The translations under genes were made by a program, and so were the position numbers. This document shows, one piece after another, positions 47,131-56,566 of a stretch of 64,000 bases of DNA; the stretch's first letter is position 1; the number at the start of each line of letters is the position of its first letter. The notes beneath the pieces are model-generated. The model was not told where the DNA came from. It searched no databases and saw only the letters and a list, made by a program, of their open reading frames with translations. Source of the DNA: Dromiciops gliroides (taxonomy: Eukaryota > Chordata > Mammalia > Microbiotheria > Microbiotheriidae); NCBI RefSeq assembly GCF_019393635.1, contig NC_057862.1:268598441-268662440 (forward strand), written 5' to 3'.

Positions 47131-48415
47131 TAAGTTGTGGTCCTGTCCATGTTCCAGAAAAATATCTAAACTGGTGTAGCACTCCCTTCTGAGCTATTCT
47201 TCCATATTAATCCTCACAAAATTGCAAGTTAGGTCCCCAGGGACATAACTACTACTCCCATAGATTCCGTGGTACCCTGTGAGTGCAGGCTCCTAGAGCT
47301 CACAAACCCCTACCAGTGTGTTTCCAATGAATGGTCAGTCAGAAGACACAATTAGATCAAAGCAAAGGAATTTATTAAAATGGCATTGTAAGAACTAGAG
47401 CTATAAAACATTTCCCCTCATGAACTTGTGGCACACTTGGTGACAATTATTATTATTAAAAGGAAGAGGGTGCATACATTTAGAGTACAATGAGAATTTG
47501 GTACACATGTAGGGATCACACATAACCAATGCAACTCATGCTTTTAGTAATACAGGATATTGATATACTTTCTCTCTTTGTCAAGTCTTCATGGCCTTCC
47601 CCATCCCCCAACCCCCATATCTATAGCTGGGGTCCTAGGGACTGTTCTTCTCCAGAGTGACTCTTAATAGCCAGGGATAGCTTTCTTTTGAGTTCATAGC
47701 CTGTTCTCTTTTCTGCTGTGAGACATCAAAGTTACTTCCAACTTAGAATGCCTCTATTCCCATGTCTGTCTGGAGAATATGTATCTCTGCTTTTTGCTGG
47801 ATCATCTCAACTGTACTTCAAACTCTCTTGAACCAACAAACTTTCAAATTGCTGGATGTGGTGAAGTATTTATTCAGCTAGATGACTTGAACAATGGAGG
47901 TGGGGGGGTGGGGAGGAGAAATCCCCTCCTCCTCCACTAGAGTGATTCTTGGAATTCCTTGTTCATTGTAGATTCCTAGTCTAAACTAGCTCTTAATATC
48001 CAACTGCATCATTTAGGGGTCACAGGAATGGTGTAGAGGGGATGACCAATCATTATTTGTTAGTCATTCTTCACTTCTGCTTCAGAGATAAAGGTATTCA
48101 TATTAAATAAACAGATAGTAGTGTGTTAACACATTTATACCTCATCATTCTGTGTCTATAACAGAGCTAGAGGAGGGGAAACAAAGTCCTCTCTCCCACT
48201 TGGATCACTCTGCTTCTTGCAGTGGGTTAACAACTTAGATCAGACCTCTTCAAATTGTGTCCTTGAGGGCCATTAATGTGTTTGCAAAAATTTCTCTATG
48301 TTCTTATAGTGCTTCTTATACATTTCTAATGTAGGGAAGCTGGGTTTATAAGTTAGTACAGATGAAGGAGAAGAAAGTAAAAAATATAAAAATATATTAA
48401 AAATATGAGTGTGGT
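47131..48415. other. no gene; unassigned sequence, part possibly an old LTR
   Basis: 47340-47400 contains GGAATTTATTAAAATGGC, an AATAAA-type signal on the minus strand, in an LTR-like setting, but boundaries were not found. The rest is unassigned. Confidence 0.3.
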
Positions 48416-48610
48416 ACAATGGGAAGAACACTGCCTGTGGAATTAAAGGACCTGGGTCCAAATTCTGCTTCTGGAAGCTTAGTCATCTGTGTGACTCTTG
48501 GATAGTTCCTTAACCTCCCTAGGCTTCAGTTTCTTCATCTGTGAATTATGAGGGTTAAACTATATGGCTTCTGAGATCCCCTTCCAATTTTATCTCTATG
48601 ATCTTGTGAA
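48416..48610 (+). mobile_element. MIR-class SINE
   Basis: GTACAATGGGAAGAACACTG, CTGGGTCCAAATTCTGCTTC, GTGTGACTCTTGGATAG, CTTCAGTTTCTTCATCTGTG and TTCCAATTTTATCTCTATGA: MIR3-like order. Confidence 0.65.
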
Positions 48611-50278
48611 ACTTCAGAGAAGTAGTAATGACTTCTAATTAATCTAGCACAGGCACTGCTAGCCAGTCCCTATCATTTACCTACCATTACAGTTTGTTCT
48701 TGGTTTATTGTTCTGGCCTTCCATCTCCTCAGTAGGGGAACTGAACTCCCCAGTGCTCCAATTCCATCTCACTTCAGATTTCTGAGAAACAATTAATTGT
48801 ATTTTTGGCTTTAGTCTAAAGAGTCCTCTTCAGTAGAGGTGGGAAGAGAGATTGGAATAGAAGTAAAAAAGATATCCAGGTACAAACATGAATCAGATAT
48901 GGAACAGGCAATTTTATGCCCACCCTAGAAGGGAACTGCTAAGCAAGAAAGACTCGCAGAATGATTACAGTCAGTTGACTGGCTAATATGCAGGCCTCAT
49001 TGGGAACTTTGTAACAGGGCAGCTCATTGGTTACTTTTACATTTCACCTCCATTGGGTCCAATCAATGCCAAGTGTATCCCTTTTCCACTGGTTTCCTCT
49101 CTCTGTGGGCAACTCCTTCCTTCGTTCCAAGGTCTGCAGCTGCCTCTGCTGCTGCAGTTTCTGTTGCAACTGCTCAATGCTCCACTGTTTGTGAAGAGGG
49201 AGAATTCTAAGTCTTTTGAAATCTCACAATGCTCTGTGCCCAGACACAAACAGCAGGCAGCCCCATCCCAGACACTAGGAGGCCATTTGTTCATGGGTTG
49301 GCAGGTGGAGGGAAAGTCCCCCTCCCTTTGCCTTGGCCCTTGGAAACTAGTCATCCTCATACCTCAAAGCCAGCAAGAAGGAGAAGCCTGAGGAGGTGGG
49401 GATAGCCCCTTTAGTATATGCCTAATATTCCAACTTAGCAGTCAATTAAATAAGTACCCATGACTGATAAAAAGGGCTTCTTTATCACACAGCCTAGAGG
49501 CTACTAGGTACTAGGTAGTAGTAAATATACTATATGTATATGTGTATGTATACATAGGTACTAGGAAATAGACTATATGGTTTATAACATATTTGTAGTT
49601 TTTGTAGAATTGCTGCATAGGAGGAAAGAATCTTTTACTGAGACTTAGTTTAACTGGGTTCCAATTCTACATAAGTTTGGTGACCCTGAATTTAATTTTT
49701 TAACCTTATCTCTCAGTGCCCCTTCTTTCTCACTTGTAAATGAAAGAATCGGACTAGCTTTTCTTTAAGACCTTAACCAATTCTATAATTCTAATTATTT
49801 TGCATAAATGCACCCAAGTCTGATATTTCATACACATTGATATGATCTTTGGAGACATCATAGCAGAACTCTCCATATAAAAAGAATGATAACATTCTTT
49901 ACTTGAAGGGATGCTATCATTTCATTAACCCTCATAGCACCTGTTGTGAGAAGGGTGGAGGCAGAGACCACAGTGACACAGGATTTCCTTTAATTGAGTT
50001 GGACAGATTTTGAAATAAGGTATCAATTCAGTTTGAATCACATTTTAAAGGCACATGTAGATGAAAAATAATTTCACCTTTAATTCAGAATAGCTTTCAA
50101 GAGCAGCTTGTTTACTGCTCTTTTTAAATGGCTTCTTTTTTCTAGATTGCTTCTAGTGTCACCTAGTGTTCAATAGTGGCAGCAGCAACAACAATGACAA
50201 CAACTAAAATATCAGTTCATGGACTTTCCAGGTCAGTGAAAATGCCTTAGGGCCTAGTGATCAGTGTCTGGAATTTGT
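48611..50278. other. NFKBIA upstream DNA; no supported gene, candidate distal kappaB site
   Basis: No clear transposon in 48850-49600. Overlapping open frames exist on both strands (49053-49391 plus; 49360-49037 minus) without recognised motifs. A kappaB match lies at 49310-49321. A MIR-like piece is near 49640-49790. Confidence 0.4.
49310..49321 (-). promoter_or_regulatory. distal kappaB site upstream of NFKBIA
   Basis: Minus strand GGGGACTTTCCC, a perfect consensus, about 4.4 kb upstream of the predicted NFKBIA start in repeat-free DNA. An enhancer is possible but unproven. Confidence 0.4.
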
Positions 50279-50475
50279 TGTTGTTCTTGTTTGTCCTTTG
50301 TTCTTGAAGAGGACCGTGACATGGGGAGGTGATGTCATGACTTGCCATGAATTGGATTTAAGTGAGGGAGGGCTGTGCAAAGTCACCAGCCTCAGTCCCT
50401 CCTTGAGAGCCATCTGGTTTCTGTGGCAAGATATTCATCAGGACTACTGGAGATGACCCTGGAAGCAGTGGGAGA
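50279..50475 (+). mobile_element. RTE-tail type SINE (partial)
   Basis: GTTTGTCCTTTGTTCTTGAA, GAGGTGATGTCATGACTTGC, GGATTTAAGTGAGGGAGG, CTGGAGATGACCCTGG: the left half of the composite SINE at 18425. Confidence 0.7.
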
Positions 50476-50559
50476 CTTTGGCCTTTTTAAACTAAGATCT
50501 TTCCCAGGTCTCAGCAACAAATAAAAAACCCAAATAACTGAATAACTAATCAAATAAAT

Positions 50560-50680
50560 AAGTGGAAAAAAGAAAGAAAAGAAAGAAGGAAGGAGGGAAG
50601 TTAGAAAGGAAAAAACAAAGGAAGGATGGAAGGAAGGAAGGAAGGAAGGAAGGAAAGAAAGAAAGAAAGAAGTCAGGAAG
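50560..50680 (+). repeat. (GGAA)n/(GAAA)n purine tract
   Basis: GAAA, GGAA and GAAGGA units. The minus-strand open frame 50799-50392 (Phe/Leu/Ser-rich) is its product. Confidence 0.92.
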
Positions 50681-50754
50681 TCTGGGAGGGGAAGGCCCTC
50701 TAGGAAAGTATTAAATCTTGAGTGTTGGGAAGTTGTTCCTATTAACTGAGGGAT

Positions 50755-51490
50755 TCTATTTTTTCTTTTAATAAACATTAGTTTCATAATGACATACATT
50801 ATATTTAAAAATGGTTAAATGTTATTTGGCAACACCAAAGCCTCTATGAACATGCCTTTTTTTTTAGGTTATACAGTACAGTCATATTAAACATATTTCC
50901 ACATTAGTCATGTTGTGAAAGAAAAATCAGAACAAAACAGAAAAACCATGAGAAAGAAAAAAAACCTAAAAACCAAAAAGTGAAAATAATATAGTTCAAT
51001 CTACATTCAGTTTCCACCGTTCTTTTTTCTGGGTGTGGAGATCATTTTCCATTATGAGTCCTTTGGAATTGTCTTGCATCATTGTATTACTGAGAAGAGC
51101 TAAGTCTAGCAAAGTTGATCATTACACAATGTTGCTGTTACTATGTATAATGTTCTCCTGGTTTTGCTCACTTCACTCACGTGAAGTCTTTCCAGGTTTT
51201 TCTGAAATCTGCCTGCTCATCATTTCTTAAAGCACAATAGTATTCCATTACATTCATATACCACAACTTGTTCAGCCATTCCCAAATTGATGGGCATCCC
51301 CTTGATTTCCAATTCTTTGGGACCACAATGAGAGCTACTATAAATATTTTTGTACATGTGGGCCCTTTCCCCTTTTTATGATCTCTTTGGGATATAGAGC
51401 TAGTAGTGTTATTTTGGGATCAGAGTGTATGCGGTTTTATATCTCTTTGGGCATAGTTCCAAATTGTTCTCCAGAATGGCTGGGTCTTTA
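50755..51490 (-). mobile_element. L1 3'-end fragment
   Basis: Minus-strand L1 3' UTR and ORF2 end: GTCATATTAAACATATTTCC, CTGGGTGTGGAGATCATTTT, GTATTCCATTACATTCATAT, CCCAAATTGATGGGCATCCC and CCAAATTGTTCTCCAGAATG. Confidence 0.88.
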
Positions 51491-51790
51491 ACTGGGGGTT
51501 TCTAAAGGGTTCTCTGCTTTTCTTACCACTTGGGAAGATGAGACTGTGTTGAATATTGCTGCCTGTCAGGTTTGGTTTTTCTCTGTGACATATAGCAATG
51601 TTTTTGGTTTTATTTAAAGAGAGAGATTAGGAAATGGGAAAACAAAAGTAGATATGGTAGAGAGACTTCATAAGATCATAGATTTCTAAGCTAAAAGGGT
51701 CCTTAAGGAGGAATATGATTTAATTCTAGCCTTTTTTACAGTCAAGGAAATAAAATGTCAGAGAGGAGTTGCAATGCCTTTCCCAAGGTC
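51491..51790. other. no gene; MIR-class fragment at the right
   Basis: 51670-51790 (CATAGATTTCTAAGCTAAAA, GTCCTTAAGGAGG, CTTTCCCAAGGTCACATAG) looks like MIR/THER. The rest is unassigned. Confidence 0.45.
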
Positions 51791-51794
51791 ACAT

Positions 51795-52065
51795 AGATAT
51801 TGTCGTTTAGTTGTTTCAGTCATGTCTGACTTTTTGTGACCCCATTTGTAGTTTTCTTGGCAGAGATACTGGAGTGGTTTGCTTTTCCAGCTCATTTTAC
51901 AGATTAGGAAACTGAGGCAAACAGGGTGAAGTGATTTGCCAAGGGTCACACAGCTAGTAAGTGTCTGAGGCCAGATTTGAACTCAGGAAGGTCAATCTTC
52001 CTGACTCCATGCTAGATTCTAGACTCCAGACTCCAAACTCAGTGCTCTTCCCACTACATTCTGCT
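51795..52065 (-). mobile_element. MAR1-like repeat
   Basis: TTGTCGTTTAGTTGTTTCAG, CATGTCTGACTTTTTGTGAC, CTTGGCAGAGATACTGGAG, GAGGCAAACAGGGTGAAG, then CAGATTTGAACTCAGGAAGG. It matches the copy at 23571. Confidence 0.75.
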
Positions 52066-52103
52066 TTTAAAGAAGGCAGGTGAAGAGCATGGTGGTGTCA
52101 CAG

Positions 52104-52568
52104 TGGTGGGGGTCCTTAGGTATTCCTCTGTAAAGAATTACAGTGTTGAATATAATCCAATTAGAATAAAATAGTCTTTTATTTGGGCGCTTAGAGAAAG
52201 TGACCAAGAGGGAAGTCAAAGACTTCCCTTGAGGGGAGGAGATATCTTAGAGATATCTTTCTCCTCAAACAGAAGAAAGGCAAAAGCTTTTATAGACAAC
52301 GGATGGTGAGGGGACAGATGGGGTGACCACCTGACTAGGGAAAATTCCCTTTGGGGGTGGGGTGGGGGAAAGATTTCCTGAGAGTCAGGGAGAATTTTCT
52401 TTTGGAATAATAGTCCTGACATCTGTTATCTCCTAGCTCAAGTAGTAGCCATGCCTAACTGACTTTAGAATTTACTCTCCCCTTACTTCTTAGGTGTGTC
52501 CATCCTGATTTGGCCAGTTTAAACTTTAATTGTCCCTTAATTCCTCTATATGTACCAATCCCATATCA
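52104..52568 (-). mobile_element. solo LTR of ERV family B
   Basis: 465-bp LTR on the minus strand, beginning TGATATGGG at 52568 and ending GGACCCCCACCA near 52104. TATA box CTATAAAAGC at 52297-52288 region and an AAATAAAAG signal further down. GGAAAATTCC at 52339-52348 resembles a kappaB site. No internal sequence lies beside it, so it is a solo LTR about 7.3 kb upstream of NFKBIA. Confidence 0.75.
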
Positions 52569-53195
52569 GTGTTAAAACATACCTTAATGGATTGTTTAGT
52601 TTATTTTAAGAACTGACAAAAAAAAGAACTAGAACTGGAGGGTAAGAGAGGAGTCAACAAAGCTTTGATCCAAAGCAACTTCCTGCCTCAAAGTTCATAG
52701 ATAGACTGAGCCCCTCCTTGATCCCATTTTCTCAGTGTCTCTTGGGTTCTTCTCCTATGCTCATATTCCCCCACCCCCCTTTCCCAGAAGAGAGGGGTTT
52801 GTAATTTGGGCATCATAGATGGTGCTGATGAGGCTGGACTCTGGGGGATAGATCTACCCTAGGGTGACTTCATCCAAACTGGGCAAACTGTCCTTTGTGT
52901 CCCAGTTACAATTCCTAATCTGTGTCATGTCTTTTACAGGGGATTATGAAATCCACAGTTTGGGGTGATGAGGCAAGATATTTAGACCTTCTCTTACCAA
53001 AGGTGAGCTTTCTTCAGCCCAACCCACCTTGCTTGCTTCTTTGCTGCCCTACCCAGCAGTTGTGCCCAGAAGAACTAAATGTCCTGGGCAGTTCCCTGTG
53101 CTCCTTTCCCTTTCTAAGGTCTCTATGTCTGTCTCTGCTCATTCCCAGATGAATTTTTCCCAGGTGCCATAATTCCTAGTTAGGGCTTTACTGTC
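52569..53195. other. no gene; unassigned sequence
   Basis: Nothing supported. The open frame 52922-53152 lacks recognisable motifs. Confidence 0.4.
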
Positions 53196-53203
53196 AGATA
53201 GAT

Positions 53204-53269
<66 letters not shown>

Positions 53270-53270
53270 C
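53196..53270 (+). repeat. (GATA)n microsatellite
   Basis: About 17 GATA units (starting at AGATAGATAGAAAGATAG). Confidence 0.96.
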
Positions 53271-53284
53271 TCTTCCTACCAGTA

Positions 53285-53435
53285 TAAGAATAAATGCCCT
53301 GGAGTCTAGGAGATGAGTTCCAGTTCCTACTCTGGCTAATTCACTTAACCTTTCTGAATCTCAGTTTTCTCATTATATGTAAATGGGAGTAGGACTATTA
53401 TTTCTTCCAGTAGATTGTAAACTTTCTGAGTAAAC
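53285..53435 (+). mobile_element. MIR-class SINE fragment
   Basis: GCCCTGGAGTCTAGGAGATG, CACTTAACCTTTCTGAATCT, CAGTTTTCTCATTATATGTA and GTAGGACTATTATTTC, MIR order. Confidence 0.55.
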
Positions 53436-53562
53436 AGTGCTGGTTTGCTAGGCAGCAAAGAAGTAAATGGTAAAACCAAGTGAAGAAATTCCTCAGATCT
53501 CAGCAGATCTTGGGGTAGGCATAGATAATATTCTTTCTATGTAGATGTTTTTTCTTTCTTTC

Positions 53563-53650
53563 TTTCTTTTTTTTTTGGCAGAGCAATGAGGGTTAAGTGA
53601 CTTGCCCAGGGTCAAACAGCTAGTAAGTGTCAAGTATCTGAGGCTGGATT
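53563..53650 (-). mobile_element. truncated tRNA-derived SINE
   Basis: T-run tail then GAGCAATGAGGGTTAAGTGA, CAAACAGCTAGTAAGTG, stopping at GAGGCTGGATT before the B box. The head is missing. Confidence 0.8.
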
Positions 53651-53811
53651 AGATATTTCTTTAAGTAGATCAGCAAGCAAGCTACCCACACTTACCTTCA
53701 GTCCCCAAATATATCTTTCATTTGCTGGCCTAGCTGCCTGCATTCCAGCTGCTGCTTCTCTTCTCCTGGATGAAAGGCCAACAAATTCTAACCCCATGCA
53801 GTTCTTTTTTA

Positions 53812-54765
53812 AAAAAAATTAATCATAAAAATATTTTATTATTTTCCAGTTACATGTAAAGATAGTTTTAAACATTTATTTTCATAAAATTTTTAGTTCC
53901 AAATTTTTCTCCTACCCTCCCTTTCCTCCCCCCTCCCCAAGACATAAGCAATCTGATATAGGTTATATATATGTACAATCACAATAAACATATTTTTGCA
54001 TTAGTCATATTGTGAAAGTAGAATCAGAACATGAGGGAAAAACCTCAAAATAAGAAAAAAAAAACAGCCAAAAAAGTAGAAACAGTATGGTTCTATCTGC
54101 ATTCTCAGAATCCACAGTTCTTTTTTTCTGGATGTAGAGAACATTTTCTATCATGAGTTCTTTGAAATTGTTTTGGACTGCTGAGAAGAGCCAACTCTAT
54201 CACAGCTGATCATCATACAATGTTGCTGTTATTGTGTACAACGTTCTCCTGGTTCTACTCATCTCACTCAGCATCAGTTCATATAACTCCTTCCAGGTTT
54301 CTCTGAAATCTTCTTGCTCATTGTTTCTTTTCTTTCTTTCTTTTCTTTTTTTGGTGAGGCAATTGGGGTTAAGTGACTTGCCCAGGGTCACACAGCTAGT
54401 AAGTGTCAAGTGTCTGAGGCTGGATTTGAACTTAGGTCCTCCTGAATCGAAGGCCAGTACTCTATCCACTGTGCCACCTACCTCCCTGCTTCTCATTGTT
54501 TCTTATGGCACAATAGTCTTCCATTACAATTCATATACCACAACTTGTTTAGCCATTCCTCAATTGATGGGCAGTCCCTTGATTTCCAATTCTTTGGGAC
54601 CACAAAGAGAGCTGCTATAAATATTTTTGTACATGTGGGTCCTTTTCCCTCTTCTGTGATATCTTTGGGATACAGACCTGGTAGTGGCAGTATTGGGTCA
54701 AAGGGTATGCACAGTCCCATAACCCTTTGGGCATAGTTCCAAATTGCTCTCCAGAATGGTTGGCC
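53812..54765 (-). mobile_element. 5'-truncated L1 with TSD, carrying a SINE
   Basis: Minus-strand L1: 3' UTR, end of ORF2 (frame 54768-54493: FWRAIWNYAQRVMGLCIPFD, AALFVVPKNWKSRDCPS) up to GGTTGG. Flanks CCCATGCAGTTCTTTTTT and CCCATACAGTTCTTTTTT indicate the TSD. A SINE is nested at 54336-54487. Confidence 0.88.
54336..54487 (-). mobile_element. marsupial tRNA-derived SINE in L1
   Basis: Minus-strand copy. CTCATTGTTTCTT before (54317) and after (54494) is the TSD. The open frame 54200-54496 joins L1 and SINE by chance. Confidence 0.93.
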
Positions 54766-54779
54766 CATACAGTTCTTTT

Positions 54780-54920
54780 TTTTTAGTGAGGCAGTTGGGG
54801 TTAAGTGACTTACCCAGGGTCACACAGCTAGTAAGTGTTAAGTGTCTGAGGCCGGATTTGAACTCAGGTCCTCCTGACTCCAGGGCCGGTGCTCTATCCA
54901 TTGCGCCACCTAGCTGCCCT
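54780..54920 (-). mobile_element. marsupial tRNA-derived SINE
   Basis: Minus-strand copy flanked by CCCATACAGTTCT on both sides, immediately right of the L1 5' break, so it reused the L1 target duplication. Confidence 0.93.
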
Positions 54921-55714
54921 GTCCCATACAGTTCTAAACTTTGTCTTTAATCTTGTTTCTTTCAAGGCTGGGAAGACTACTTTTAAAATTAATAAGTTGC
55001 AAATTCTAGTGGGCCTATTATACATAATATCCTCAGAATTTAGCATAAGTTTGTCGAATTGAATTATTAGCATGTCTTACCTCACAGGGTTATTTTGAAA
55101 ATAAAATGAAATAATGTAGGTAAAAATGATTTGTAAACCTAAAATGTTACATAAATGGATTATCACCTCCTGGTCAATGGAAATAGTCATAACCATTTAA
55201 AAGATATGTAAAAGATGATATAGACAAAAAAATTTTATTAATTTGCTTATCTAAGCAAATTAGGTGGTATAAGAAGACAGAAAAGTGACACCTAGAAGTA
55301 TGAACTTTAATGGACCTAGGGTCTTTGACATCTTTTCACTTTTATTATTAGAGATATGAATTTGAATTTCTTTCCCCAGAAGAAAAGTGAGCATTTGTTA
55401 GAGCTCTCACAGGACAACCTGAATTTTTCTTTTACTTTTCTGGGTACTAGAATAAGCAGCTGTGGCTAGCACATTTTAGTACTAATTATTGGAAATTTTT
55501 TAGAAGAAAGAACCCCAAATAGGTGCATTAGAAGCTTTAATTCTATGAAGAATATAGAGACTAAAGAAGGACTAAATAAGTATAAGGGCCAGGAATCAAA
55601 GAATGAAAGTTTAAAATAGATAGAAAGTGAAGACAAATAATGAAGAGAATGGGGGAAGAAGTCCTTTTTAGAAAAAAATACAGAAAACTAAATTTAAAAA
55701 CCTAACAAACAAAA
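54921..55714. other. no gene; AT-rich unassigned sequence
   Basis: No supported feature. A MIR-like piece may lie at 55080-55160. Confidence 0.4.
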
Positions 55715-55936
55715 CTTTTGAAAGTCCCTTGAATAGCAAGGAGGTCAAATAAGTCAACACTTAAAGAAATTAATTCAGGTTATTTATTGGAAGGTCAAAT
55801 ATTGAAGTTGAAATTTAAATACTTTGGCCACATAATGAGAAGATGGGATGCACTGGAAAAAACGCACCCTGATGTTGGGAAATATTGATAGCAAAAGGAG
55901 AAGGGGACAGCAGAGGATGAAATGGATAGATAGAGA
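55715..55936 (+). mobile_element. RTE/BovB-type LINE 3'-terminal fragment
   Basis: The plus strand reads FGHIMRRWDALEK in one frame and HWKKRTLMLGNIDSKRRRG with QQRMKWIDR in the overlapping reading at 55848. This is the well-known C-terminal wording (LMLGKI..RRRRGRQRMRWLD) of RTE/BovB polyproteins. It is cut by the family B LTR at 55942. Confidence 0.75.
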
Positions 55937-56013
55937 AAAAGTGGGAGTCCTTTGGTATTCCTCTGTAAAGAATTACACTCTCACACACAGTCCAGTTAGA
56001 ATGAAAGTGGTCT

Positions 56014-56160
56014 TGGGGCAGCTAGGTGGCATAGTGGATAAAGTACTGGCCCTGGATTCAGGAGGACCTGAGTTCAAATCTGGCCTCAGACACTTGACAC
56101 TTACTAGCTGTGTGACCCTGGGCAAGTCACTTAACCCCAATTGTCTCACCAAAAAAAAAA
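56014..56160 (+). mobile_element. marsupial tRNA-derived SINE in the LTR
   Basis: Plus-strand copy with an A16 tail. AGAATGAAAGTGGTCTT precedes and AGAATGAAAGGGGTCTT follows it (one mismatch). Confidence 0.95.
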
Positions 56161-56493
56161 AAAAAAGAATGAAAGGGGTCTTTTATTTGGCCCTAGAGAA
56201 AGTAGCCAAGGGGTAAGTCAAAGACCACCCCTGGGGAGGAGGGGTCAAAAAACATTCTCCTCCCAGAACAGAAGGATGGCAAAAGCTTTTATGGAGGACA
56301 AATGGGGTGACCACCTGAAAATGGAAAGTTCCTTTTTGGGGTGGGGTGGGGAAAGCTTGGATGTTTGTCATATTTCTGAGAGTCAGGGGGGATTTTTCCT
56401 TTTTTTTTTTTTTTTTTTTGAATGATGGTCCTGATCTCTGGGGTTATCTCTGTCTTCTAGCTCCTGTCAGGTAGTAGCCACACCTAAGTGGCT

Positions 56494-56566
56494 AAGAAAG
56501 GGGAGATAAAATTCCATACCAGGAAAGTGTGACTTTCCTGGTATGGAATTTTATCTCCCCTTTCTT
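56494..56566. repeat. perfect 34-bp inverted repeat with 5-nt loop
   Basis: Left arm 56494-56527 and right arm 56533-56566 are exact reverse complements. Loop TGTGA. The right arm is the native LTR sequence (compare 52459-52490). The left arm is an inverted extra copy. Confidence 0.97.

Noticed and set aside
49053-49391. Overlapping open frames on both strands upstream of NFKBIA
   Set aside because: No recognisable domain, splice context or start context. Kept only as a regulatory candidate region.
53196-53270. CRISPR-like regular repeats
   Set aside because: It is a GATA microsatellite without spacers, in a mammalian genome.
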